A stretch of DNA of 64,000 nt from Paenibacillus sp. SY21-1. GTDB lineage: Bacteria; Bacillota; Bacilli; Paenibacillales; Paenibacillaceae. The DNA lies in contig NZ_STGF01000015.1 of the NCBI RefSeq assembly GCF_005222705.1, positions 1 through 64,000 of the forward strand, given 5' to 3'. Within the stretch, counting starts at the first letter, position 1; every line of letters begins with the position of its first letter. Both the position numbers and the translations under genes were made by a program. The notes beneath the pieces were generated by a model. That model was given only the letters and a program-made list of their open reading frames with translations. It was not told where the DNA came from and ran no database searches. Shown here piece after piece: positions 17,104 through 25,102 of the stretch.

Positions 17104-19098
17104 TTATACCAGCAATTGTTTCGAGATGCGAACAACGTTGTCCACCGAGAAGCCGAAATATTCCAGCACGGCATTGCCTGAGCCTGATGCGCCAAACGTA
17201 TCGATGGAAATGACTTTTCCGGACGGTCCGGTGTAACGTTCCCAGCCAAGCGAGATGCCCGCTTCAATCGCGACGCGCTTCGTTACCGCTGCCGGAAGCA
17301 CTTGTTCCTTGTAAGCGTCCGATTGCTGGTCGAACAGCTCGCGACTTGGCATAGCGACTACGCGTACCGATTGGCCTTCCTTCTCAAGCTCCGCTTTGCT
17401 ATTCACGGCAAGGGAAACCTCCGAGCCCGTCGCGATCAGGATAAGATCCGGCTGCTCGTTCGTTTCGGTCAGCACATAGGCGCCATTTGCAACATCGCCA
17501 ACATTCGCTTTGGTTTCCTCGTAGATCGGCAGGTTCTGTCTGCTCAGCACCAGTGCCACAGGGCCTTCCTTCCGCGAAAGCGCATAAGCCCAAGCGCTTG
17601 CCGTCTCGTTCGCGTCGGAAGGACGGATAACGGTCAGTCCAGGAATGGTGCGAAGCGCAGCCAGATGCTCAACTGGCTCATGCGTTGGTCCGTCTTCGCC
17701 AACCGCAATCGAGTCGTGGGTAAATACGTAGATGACAGGCAGCTTCTGCAGCGCAGCGAGCCTGATGGCCGGACGCAAGTAATCGCTGAATACGAAGAAC
17801 GTGCTGACAAACGGCTTCACGCCGCCATGCAAAGCCATCCCGTTACCGGCAGCGCCCATCGCATGCTCGCGAACCCCGAAGTACACGTTGCGGCCGGCAT
17901 AGGAATCGATCGCAAACATGCTTTCATTCTTCATATCGGTCATCGTCGAATGCGACAAGTCCGCGCTTCCGCCGAACAGCGAAGGAACGGTTTTGACATA
18001 ATGGTTGATCGCCTCTCCGCTTGCTACACGAGTGGAAATGGACTTGGCAGAATCAAAGGTCAGGACCTCTTCCGCCGCAATGACCGCTTCGCCTGCAATC
18101 GCCGCGCTAAGCTCCTTGCCTTCTGCCGGATACTTCGCAGCGTAATCGGCGAACAATTGATTCCATGCTTCTTCCTTGGAAGCGCCTTGCTCCTTCAGCT
18201 CTGCGAAATGAGCGCGAACCTCGGACGGAACGGTAAATTCCTCCTCGTATTCCCAGCCGTACACAGCTTTAGTCGCTATCGCTTCCTCTTTGCCGAGCGG
18301 ATTGCCGTGAACCTTGTTCGTGCCAGCGGCCTTGCTGCCGTAACCGATGATGGTACGGATCTCGATAATGGTCGGCTGGTCGCTTACCTGCTTCGCTTCC
18401 GAGATGGCTTGCGAAATGGCTGCGATATCGTTGCCGTCCTCGACGCGCAAATAGTGCCAATTCGCAGATTCCGCTCTTTTACGTATGTTTTCACCAAAGC
18501 TCAGATTCAAATCGCCGTCAAGCGAGATATCGTTCGAATCGTATAGCACGACAAGCTTTCCAAGCTTCATATGTCCTGCCATCGACATCGCCTCGTAAGA
18601 AATGCCCTCCATCAGGCAGCCGTCGCCAACAAGCGCGTAGGTGTAATGATCAACGACCGGAAAGCCCTCCTGGTTAAACTTCGAAGCGAGGTGAGCTTCC
18701 GCCATCGCCATGCCCACAGCCATCGCGACCCCTTGTCCAAGCGGACCCGTCGTTGCATCAACGCCGTCTGTATGCCCAAACTCAGGATGTCCCGGCGTCA
18801 AGCTGTTCAGCTTGCGGAACTGCTTTAAATCGTCAAGGGACAAGGAATATCCCGTTAAATGAAGCAGGCTGTACAGCAAGGCCGAACCGTGGCCTGCGGA
18901 GAGTACGAAGCGGTCCCGGTTAAACCATTTGGAGTTGCCCGGATTATGCTGCAAATGCTCGGCCCAAAGCGTATAGGCCATAGGCGCTGCCCCCATCGGC
19001 AGTCCAGGGTGGCCGGAATTGGCCGCATTAATCGCATCGATCGATAAGGTACGGATGGTGTTGATGGCTAATTGCTGAATCGTTTGTGTAGCGTTCAT
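17104..19098 (-). CDS. tkt: Transketolase
   Basis: The protein has 664 residues, full length. It is a thiamine-diphosphate enzyme moving two-carbon units in the pentose phosphate pathway. The PP domain shows NSGHPGLPMGAAPMAYTLW, SAGHGSALLYSLLHLTGY and the cofactor motif LVGDGCLMEGISYEA. The Pyr domain shows FGVREHAMGAAGNGMALHGG and THDSIAVGEDGPTHEPVEHL. The C-terminal domain ends FGASGSGNAVLEYFGF. AAAGGAGAAAACG precedes the ATG. tal lies downstream and a LysR gene is divergent 110 bases away, a usual place for a regulator. A GC-rich palindrome without T-run near 17066 lies between tkt and tal. Confidence 0.97.
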   Translation of the reverse strand: MNATQTIQQLAINTIRTLSIDAINAANSGHPGLPMGAAPMAYTLWAEHLQHNPGNSKWFNRDRFVLSAGHGSALLYSLLHLTGYSLSLDDLKQFRKLNSLTPGHPEFGHTDGVDATTGPLGQGVAMAVGMAMAEAHLASKFNQEGFPVVDHYTYALVGDGCLMEGISYEAMSMAGHMKLGKLVVLYDSNDISLDGDLNLSFGENIRKRAESANWHYLRVEDGNDIAAISQAISEAKQVSDQPTIIEIRTIIGYGSKAAGTNKVHGNPLGKEEAIATKAVYGWEYEEEFTVPSEVRAHFAELKEQGASKEEAWNQLFADYAAKYPAEGKELSAAIAGEAVIAAEEVLTFDSAKSISTRVASGEAINHYVKTVPSLFGGSADLSHSTMTDMKNESMFAIDSYAGRNVYFGVREHAMGAAGNGMALHGGVKPFVSTFFVFSDYLRPAIRLAALQKLPVIYVFTHDSIAVGEDGPTHEPVEHLAALRTIPGLTVIRPSDANETASAWAYALSRKEGPVALVLSRQNLPIYEETKANVGDVANGAYVLTETNEQPDLILIATGSEVSLAVNSKAELEKEGQSVRVVAMPSRELFDQQSDAYKEQVLPAAVTKRVAIEAGISLGWERYTGPSGKVISIDTFGASGSGNAVLEYFGFSVDNVVRISKQLLV

Positions 19099-19207
19099 CG
19101 TTTTCTCCTTTCCTATCCTTCATACTGTGGTTTCTTTTTTCTTTTTTTACTATAATACAATTATCCACCATACAAGTAATGAATATATTTCAGAGGAGAT
19201 ATAGACA

Positions 19208-20092
19208 ATGTCTATGGGTAACAATTACGAGCTGTATAAGGTTTTTTATTGGGCCGCGAAAACAGGCAGCTTGTCGCAAGCCGCCAAAACGCTTTATTTA
19301 ACGCAGCCGAGCGTCAGCCATGCCATCAAGCAGCTTGAGGAAAGCTTCGGCTTCAAGCTTTTTTACCGTCATGCCAAAGGAGTCGAGCTTACCCAGGAAG
19401 GCACGATACTCTATTCCTATATCGAGCAATCGCAAATACTGATTTCACTGGCCGAAGAAAAAATGGCCGCGCTTAAAAATCTCGACAGCGGCGAGCTGCG
19501 CATCGGAGGCAGCGACTCGCTGTTCAAGCACTATTTGCTGCCGTATCTGGAGCAGTATCATCAGGAGCATCCGGGCATCAAGCTGCATTTAAATCACGGT
19601 ACGACGCCGGAAACGATCACGTTTTTGAAAGAAGGCGTCATCGACCTTGGCGTCGTGCGGATGCCGATTGTCGACAATCAGCTGGAGGTCAAGGAAACCT
19701 TCCAGCTTCAGGACTGCTTTGTCGCCGGCGCCAGATATGAAAGCCTGCGCAACAAGGTGCTGTCGCTTGAAGCGCTGCTGGAGCAGCCGATTATCCTCTT
19801 CTCCCGCAACAGCCGCGTACGCATGGCCATTACGGAATTGTTCGAAAGCTACGGGTATTCGATCAAACCGGAGATTGAAGTGGGCAGCGTAGACTTGCTT
19901 ATTGAGTTCGCCCGCAAGGGACTTGGCATTTCCTATGTCACGAGGGAATTTGTCTCGCGGGAATTGGAGGAAGGTTCTTTATTCGAGGTACAGCTGGACA
20001 TCCCGCTCCCCCCCTCACACGTCGGCATTCTGACGATGCGCAATATGCCGTTGTCCAACGCGGCGCGGGCTTTTATTCAACTGGTTAAGTAA
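19208..20092 (+). CDS. LysR-family regulator divergent from tkt
   Basis: The protein has 294 residues. The helix-turn-helix is ELYKVFYWAAKTGSLSQAAK with TLYLTQPSVSHAIKQLEESF. The effector domain starts at about residue 92 (GELRIGGSDSLFKHYLLPYL) and ends with the usual VTREFVSRELEEG and VGILTMRNMPLS strings. AGAGGAGAT lies seven bases before the ATG. It shares a 109-base divergent region with tkt, so control of tkt-tal or of itself is likely, but the effector cannot be read. An intrinsic terminator follows 14 bases after the stop. Confidence 0.85.
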   Translation: MSMGNNYELYKVFYWAAKTGSLSQAAKTLYLTQPSVSHAIKQLEESFGFKLFYRHAKGVELTQEGTILYSYIEQSQILISLAEEKMAALKNLDSGELRIGGSDSLFKHYLLPYLEQYHQEHPGIKLHLNHGTTPETITFLKEGVIDLGVVRMPIVDNQLEVKETFQLQDCFVAGARYESLRNKVLSLEALLEQPIILFSRNSRVRMAITELFESYGYSIKPEIEVGSVDLLIEFARKGLGISYVTREFVSRELEEGSLFEVQLDIPLPPSHVGILTMRNMPLSNAARAFIQLVK

Positions 20093-20106
20093 TGCAAGCC
20101 ATTAGA

Positions 20107-20140
20107 AGCTGACCCTGCCTTTCAAGGGTTCGGCTTTTTT
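20107..20140 (+). terminator. Intrinsic terminator of the LysR gene
   Basis: AGCTGACCCT, loop, AGGGTTCGGCT then TTTTTTT on the plus strand. Confidence 0.85.
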
Positions 20141-20185
20141 TGTATTCGCTTGTTAGTGAAGCAAGGGCCTATTCATCGACATTTC

Positions 20186-21022
20186 TTATGATTTGCCTCT
20201 GAAATGCAGCGGCGAAAAGCCCGTAACCGCCTTAAACACACGTCCGAAGTGGGTCACGCTGCCGAAGCCTACCTTGCTTGCGATATGGCTCACCTTCATG
20301 GAGGAGCGCTCCAGAAGCTTCTTTGCCTCCTTGATTCTGACGCTGTTCACATATTCGGTAAACGAGAAGCCTGTCGCCTCCTTAAACGAACGGCTTAAAT
20401 AGAAAGGACTGACGTAGAACGCTTCGGCCACCTGGGGCAAAGACAGCTCCTGCATATAATGGCGGTTCATATACTGAACAATTTCCGAAATACGCTCGTG
20501 CATCAGGCTCGGCGATTTCAACCGCGCGCTGTTATGCTGCTTCATATGCCTGCAGCATACGACGAACAGCTGCAGCGCCAGCGTCTGCACGAACAGCGCA
20601 AACCCGGGCTTGCGCTCCCTCAGCTCCTCTATGATGCGCTCTGCAAGCGACTGGACGATTGCCAGATCGTCGGGCGCGCTCCGGACGACAACGTAATCCT
20701 TCTGGAGGAGCGGCTGCATGATGTCCTCGAATGAATCATCAGCCATCGTCAGGCGGCTTTCATGGATATTTACAATGAGCCGTTCATGCTCCGGCTTGTC
20801 CGCATTCGTCGTTCGGTGCAGAATATGCGGCGCAATAATAATGACATCTCCTTGGCTTGCAACCAGCGTGCGATCCTTTATAAAAAATTCCCGTTCTCCG
20901 GACAACAATACATATATTTCATAGGTGCCGTGGAAATGACTGGATGGCATATGATGGCTTAGCGCCTTGCGATGCGATACCGCAAAGGTCCCTTGCTCAT
21001 TATGGTAATGAAGATCATCCAT
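20186..21022 (-). CDS. AraC-family regulator with cupin sensor
   Basis: The protein has 278 residues. The N-terminal cupin shows HFHGTYEIYVLLSGEREFFI and DVIIIAPHILHRTTNADKPE; the HxHxxYE and H-R pattern is typical of sugar-sensing AraC proteins. The C-terminal double helix-turn-helix shows LSLPQVAEAFYVSPFYLSRS and VSHIASKVGFGSVTHFGRVF, ending TGFSPLHFRGK. The ATG at 21022 follows AGGAGG at nine bases; a GTG three codons upstream abuts the ribosome site. It is divergent from a GH105 gene across 146 bases and is its likely regulator. A similar protein is encoded at 60675-61559, also beside a GH105 gene. Confidence 0.85.
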   Translation of the reverse strand: MDDLHYHNEQGTFAVSHRKALSHHMPSSHFHGTYEIYVLLSGEREFFIKDRTLVASQGDVIIIAPHILHRTTNADKPEHERLIVNIHESRLTMADDSFEDIMQPLLQKDYVVVRSAPDDLAIVQSLAERIIEELRERKPGFALFVQTLALQLFVVCCRHMKQHNSARLKSPSLMHERISEIVQYMNRHYMQELSLPQVAEAFYVSPFYLSRSFKEATGFSFTEYVNSVRIKEAKKLLERSSMKVSHIASKVGFGSVTHFGRVFKAVTGFSPLHFRGKS

Positions 21023-21168
21023 CCGGCTCACCCTCCTTTATACTGTCTACCTATTGTACCGACCTTCGAGCGCTTTTCGCAAGATATAAGAGAAATTAAG
21101 ATATTCATGCAAAAAATGTACATTTTATTGTGCTAGTATAAAATCATCGACAAAAGGGAGGCACAAAA

Positions 21169-22308
21169 ATGATGATGAACTCTGCAGATTCCGCTACCGT
21201 GAGTGAAGGACAAGGTCATGCGGCCCCTACCCCCATTGAATGGGCAGAGAAAGCGTGTGAGGCGTTAATGAGCAAATTCGAACCGGAGCTGCTGCCGCCT
21301 GACCGTTTCCACTACCATCAAGGAGTCTTTTTGTCCGGAATGGAAAAATGCTGGCGCGAAACGGGCAAGGAGCGTTATTTCGATTACATCAAACGTTGGG
21401 TAGACAGCCAGGTGATGACGGACGGCAGCATCAAGAAACATAATCCCGAGGAGCTGGACGACATCCAGCCTGGCGTGCTTCTCTACACCTTGTATGAGCA
21501 GACCGGAGATGAGCGTTATCACAAGGCTCTGCACTACCTCGTGCCGCTCCTGAAAGCATGGAAAACCAACCCGTCAGGCGGCTTCTGGCACAAAGAGCGC
21601 TATCCGAACCAAATGTGGCTGGACGGCCTGTACATGGCTGGCCCGATTGCCGTGCAGTACGGAAGTACATTCGGGGAAAGCGACTATTTCGACATGATGA
21701 CGACGCAAGCACTGCTGATGGCTGAGCATACCAGGGACCCGCATACCGGCCTGCTCTATCACGGGTGGGACGAGACCAAATCGGTTTTTTGGGCTGATCC
21801 GGAAACCGGCCTCGCGCCTGAGTTTTGGGGTCGCGCAATCGGCTGGTTCCCTGTAGCCTTGCTGGAAATGTTTGAGCACTTGCCTGACGATCACAAGGAT
21901 AAAGCCAAGCTGGTGGCCATTGTACAAGATCTGCTGATCTCCCTGATCAACTACCAGGATGAGGCTACCGGCTTATGGTATCAGGTTGTGGATAAAGGCG
22001 ATCGCGCAGACAACTGGCTGGAAAATTCATGTACGGCGTTATTCGTTCACGCTATAGCCAAAGCGGTGCGCTTCGGCTATCTGGACGAAAAATATATGGC
22101 TTATGCCTGGAAAGGCTATCAGGGTATAATCGATACGCTGACTTTTGATGAAAATGATAGCGTTATCATAGGAAAAATTTGTATCGGCACCGGAATCGGC
22201 GACTACGACCACTATATTGCAAGACCAACAAGCGAAAACGACCTGCATGGCGCAGGCGCCTTTATTCTTATGTGCGTGGAAATGAGTCTGGCCGAGCAAC
22301 TGAGCTAA
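21169..22308 (+). CDS. GH105 unsaturated rhamnogalacturonyl/glucuronyl hydrolase (YteR-like)
   Basis: The protein has 379 residues, with no signal peptide, so cytosolic. These (alpha/alpha)6 enzymes hydrate the 4,5-double bond that polysaccharide lyases leave on uronic-acid oligosaccharides. The YteR-like core appears as LDDIQPGVLLYTLYEQTGDE, NQMWLDGLYMAGPIAVQYG (probable catalytic Asp152), LLYHGWDETKSVFWAD (His198) and FWGRAIGWFPVALLEM. It ends in GTGIGDYDHYIARPTSENDL. GGGAGG precedes a triple ATG. The divergent AraC gene is the likely regulator. A GCGAAAAGCGCTCGAAG string near 21064-21080 resembles a catabolite-repression site only weakly. Confidence 0.88.
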   Translation: MMMNSADSATVSEGQGHAAPTPIEWAEKACEALMSKFEPELLPPDRFHYHQGVFLSGMEKCWRETGKERYFDYIKRWVDSQVMTDGSIKKHNPEELDDIQPGVLLYTLYEQTGDERYHKALHYLVPLLKAWKTNPSGGFWHKERYPNQMWLDGLYMAGPIAVQYGSTFGESDYFDMMTTQALLMAEHTRDPHTGLLYHGWDETKSVFWADPETGLAPEFWGRAIGWFPVALLEMFEHLPDDHKDKAKLVAIVQDLLISLINYQDEATGLWYQVVDKGDRADNWLENSCTALFVHAIAKAVRFGYLDEKYMAYAWKGYQGIIDTLTFDENDSVIIGKICIGTGIGDYDHYIARPTSENDLHGAGAFILMCVEMSLAEQLS

Positions 22309-22359
22309 CCGTTCAGACTGAAGCATACCCGCTGCTCCTTCCCTTTGGAGCGGCCATAT

Positions 22360-22400
22360 CAAGCACAGGAGTCGCCTAGGCGGCTTCTGTGCTTGTTTTC
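22360..22400 (+). terminator. Intrinsic terminator of the GH105 gene
   Basis: CAAGCACAGGAGTCGCC, loop TA, GGCGGCTTCTGTGCTTG then TTTTC. The remaining gap to the next gene (22401-22660) has a small GCTGC/GCAGC hairpin and otherwise nothing recognisable. Confidence 0.9.
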
Positions 22401-22660
22401 GTCTCAAGGGAGGAGAGCTGCTGCGTAGGCAGCCTCGTGCCATGCTTCAAGGTCGGGATGTTGTCATTCAACTAATGTTCCCCGTTAGCTCTTATTCTCC
22501 TGGAGCCTAAGTAGTTGTGAGAGGATTAGGCAACCATTTGGCAAGATCGTGATAACGATTCCTTTTTCATTAGGTGCATAATAAAACTGTAAAAAGCTTG
22601 CCTCAACGCGTGGCAATCGATTTCGTTTACACATAATAACTTAAACATTGGAGGATTTTT

Positions 22661-23512
22661 ATGCAAAAAGTAATTTTGAACAATGGCGTTAAGATGCCTA
22701 TACTCGGTTTTGGTGTCTTTCAGATTACGGATCCAAATGAATGCGAACAAAGCGTTTATGACGCTATTGTAGCAGGCTATCGTCTTATTGATACGGCTGC
22801 CTCTTATATGAACGAAGAAGCCGTGGGCAAAGCGATAAAGCGAAGTGAGGTAGCACGAGAGGACTTATTTATCACGACAAAACTTTGGGTGCAGGATACG
22901 GGATATGAGCGCACTAAAGAGGCATTTGCAAAATCACTGCAAAGATTGCAGATAGATTACTTGGATTTGTATTTGATTCATCAGCCATATGGCGATGTTT
23001 ATGGTTCTTGGCGCGCTATGGAGGAGTTATATCGGGAAGGGAAGGTGCGTGCAATCGGGGTTAGTAATTTCCACGAAGATCGCCTAATCGATTTAATTGT
23101 TCATAACGAAATTGTTCCTGCCGTTAATCAGGTAGAAACGCATCCTTTCAACCAGCAAATCGAAAATGCAAAATTTATGAAAGAAAACAGTGTTCAGATC
23201 GAGTCATGGGCTCCTTTTGCTGAAGGAAAACACAACTTATTCCAAAACGAGGTTTTGGTATCCATCGCTCAAGAATATAATAAATCTGTTGCTCAAGTGG
23301 TTTTACGTTGGCTGACACAAAGAGAAGTTGTTGTCATTCCAAAGTCTGTTCGTAAAGAAAGAATTGTCGAAAACATCAACATCTTTGACTTTGAATTAAG
23401 CCAGCAGAATATGGAGTCGATTGCTGAGTTGGATAAGAGAGAGAGTCTGTTCTTCTCCCATCGTGATCCTGCAATGGTGAAATGGATTGGTGAACGTAAA
23501 CTTGATAGCTAA
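22661..23512 (+). CDS. Aldo/keto reductase
   Basis: The protein has 283 residues. It is an NADPH-dependent cytosolic reductase with a TIM barrel. The four catalytic residues are visible: Asp and Tyr in LIDTAASYMNEEAVGKA, Lys in FITTKLWVQ and His in YLIHQPYGDVYG. The cofactor end shows VVIPKSVRKERIVENINIFD. Other family marks are NNGVKMPILGFGVFQI and VRAIGVSNFHEDRL. Length and order resemble the YvgN/2,5-diketo-gluconate reductase group. GGAGG is seven bases before the ATG. The gene is visibly more A+T-rich than its neighbours and stands alone between two terminators, so it may have come by transfer; the substrate is unknown. Confidence 0.93.
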   Translation: MQKVILNNGVKMPILGFGVFQITDPNECEQSVYDAIVAGYRLIDTAASYMNEEAVGKAIKRSEVAREDLFITTKLWVQDTGYERTKEAFAKSLQRLQIDYLDLYLIHQPYGDVYGSWRAMEELYREGKVRAIGVSNFHEDRLIDLIVHNEIVPAVNQVETHPFNQQIENAKFMKENSVQIESWAPFAEGKHNLFQNEVLVSIAQEYNKSVAQVVLRWLTQREVVVIPKSVRKERIVENINIFDFELSQQNMESIAELDKRESLFFSHRDPAMVKWIGERKLDS

Positions 23513-23569
23513 TCGACAGAAATCATAGGCTGCAGCTGCCATGGGATCGCCCAGCTTACAAGCCAAAGG

Positions 23570-23606
23570 ACCTCAATTCCCGCTAAGAAGTGGAAAATGA
23601 GGTCTT
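23570..23606 (+). terminator. Terminator of the aldo/keto reductase gene
   Basis: GACCTCAATTCC, 13-base loop, GGAAAATGAGGTC then TTTGTC on the plus strand. Confidence 0.75.
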
Positions 23607-23644
23607 TGTCATGAAAAAACCGAAACAACTAGGAGATTAATAAA

Positions 23645-23666
23645 TGACACATTGACTTTTGTGTCA
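23645..23666 (-). terminator. Terminator of the secA2-surface protein operon
   Basis: TGACACA, eight-base loop, TGTGTCA, followed by TTTATT on the minus strand. It lies 14 bases after the SLH gene stop and closes the five-gene operon. Confidence 0.7.
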
Positions 23667-23680
23667 GCCCCAAGAGCTGC

Positions 23681-25036
23681 TTACGCTTGAAGCGACAGCG
23701 CTTTAAGAATGACCGTCGCCGCTTCCGCGCGGGAGGCATGGCCTTTCGGCTTCAAGGAGCCGTCAACGTACCCGCTAAGAATGCCGTTCGAGGCGGCAGT
23801 CGCTACAAAGGATGTTGCCCAAGCCGAAATATCCGAGCTATCCGTAAAAGCTTTGCCATCTGTTGCCAACGGCAGCTGGGCGGCTTTGACAATCATTGCA
23901 GCCATTTGTTCGCGGGTAATCGGATCGTTTGGACCAAACGTCGTATCGGTATAGCCGGTCACGATGCCTTGCTCGGCAGCCGCGCTGATTGCGTCCTTAG
24001 CCCAGTGATTCGCCGTATCCGCATAAGTTTTGCCCGAACCTGCTTGAATGCCCAATGCTTTAACAAGCACCGATACAAATTCAGCTCTTGTAATGTTGTT
24101 GTTCGGTTTAAACGTTTGGTCGGGATAGCCGCTAATAGCGCCAAGCTGAATCAGCTGTACAATCTTTGCTTCTGCCCAGTGTCCCTTAATATCCGTCAAT
24201 GCGATTTCCGGTCCTGCAGGCTCCTCTTTTTCTGTAGCCAGCACCGCAAACTTGGTAAAGTGATTAACCGTGCCGCTTAGCGTTCCTTTATTCACATCGA
24301 TTTGCGGATTGTCGAGCGACACCCATTTGCCGGTCTGCTCATTCAGCCAGTAAATGGAAAGATTATATTTGGCCAAATCCACCTTGCTTGCATCAAAGGG
24401 CAACGTGATGGTAATATCCTTTTGGAACAGACCATCCTTGTCCTTCGTAATTTCATACACATCGCTAATGAGCGACTGCGTGGAATCCAATGGCAGCTTG
24501 GAAGGATCAGCAACCTTTTCTACTGTCACCTTAATATCGCTGCCCATGGCTGCCGCTGGAAAATTTAACGTGGCCCCATTCAATGAAACCGTTCCGCCGG
24601 CAGATACGCTAATCGTAATCGTGTTGGCCGATGGCGTAACAGGCACCGTACCGCCTCCTACAACTCCGCCCCCGCCTGGCACAGGACCGTCTGTCGCTCC
24701 CTTAACCTCGAATTGAACGGTGGCGACATCTGTCCCTTTTCCTGCAACTACCGTATAGACGCCAAGCTCCGCATTGCTGGGCAATGAAATGTCCGACGAA
24801 TAGACACCGGATTGCGGGATCAGAACATCGTAATAAAACAAGGTGTTGCTGGGACGAACAACTTTAACGACGACCTCGTCAAAGCTCGTAGATCCCGTCA
24901 CTCTAAACGATTCGCCCTGCACTTTAGCGGCAATGTTCGTTAAGGTAATGTTGGCAGACGCAGCCAAGGCGCTTAAAGGAAGGGCGGTAAGCAATAACAT
25001 GATTAGCGTCATCATCTTGAGCAATCGTATCTTCAC
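23681..25036 (-). CDS. Secreted protein with three C-terminal SLH domains
   Basis: The protein has 451 residues with a signal peptide of about 25 residues (KMMTLIMLLLTALPLSALAA). Residues 26-112 look like a beta-sandwich, followed by a GGGGVVGGG linker at about 121-130 and a second beta domain near 140-265 (VYEITKDKDGLFQKDITITL). Three SLH domains follow from about 278: TDIKGHWAEAKIVQLIQLGA, YADTANHWAKDAISAAAEQG and FTDSSDISAWATSFVATAAS. SLH domains hold proteins to pyruvylated secondary wall polymer. The start is GTG after GAGGAT. As the last gene of the secA2 operon it is a candidate wall anchor for the giant protein, which has no SLH domain. Confidence 0.92.
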   Translation of the reverse strand: MKIRLLKMMTLIMLLLTALPLSALAASANITLTNIAAKVQGESFRVTGSTSFDEVVVKVVRPSNTLFYYDVLIPQSGVYSSDISLPSNAELGVYTVVAGKGTDVATVQFEVKGATDGPVPGGGGVVGGGTVPVTPSANTITISVSAGGTVSLNGATLNFPAAAMGSDIKVTVEKVADPSKLPLDSTQSLISDVYEITKDKDGLFQKDITITLPFDASKVDLAKYNLSIYWLNEQTGKWVSLDNPQIDVNKGTLSGTVNHFTKFAVLATEKEEPAGPEIALTDIKGHWAEAKIVQLIQLGAISGYPDQTFKPNNNITRAEFVSVLVKALGIQAGSGKTYADTANHWAKDAISAAAEQGIVTGYTDTTFGPNDPITREQMAAMIVKAAQLPLATDGKAFTDSSDISAWATSFVATAASNGILSGYVDGSLKPKGHASRAEAATVILKALSLQA

Positions 25037-25102
25037 GCTGAATATCCTCGCTTTCGTGGAATCATCGAACCTGGCTGGGCCAGGTTCGATGATGGAGTAT
25101 TT

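Noticed and set aside
21064..21080. Catabolite-repression (cre) site between AraC and GH105
   Set aside because: Only the GCGCT-type core fits; flanks miss several consensus positions, so not listed as a feature.
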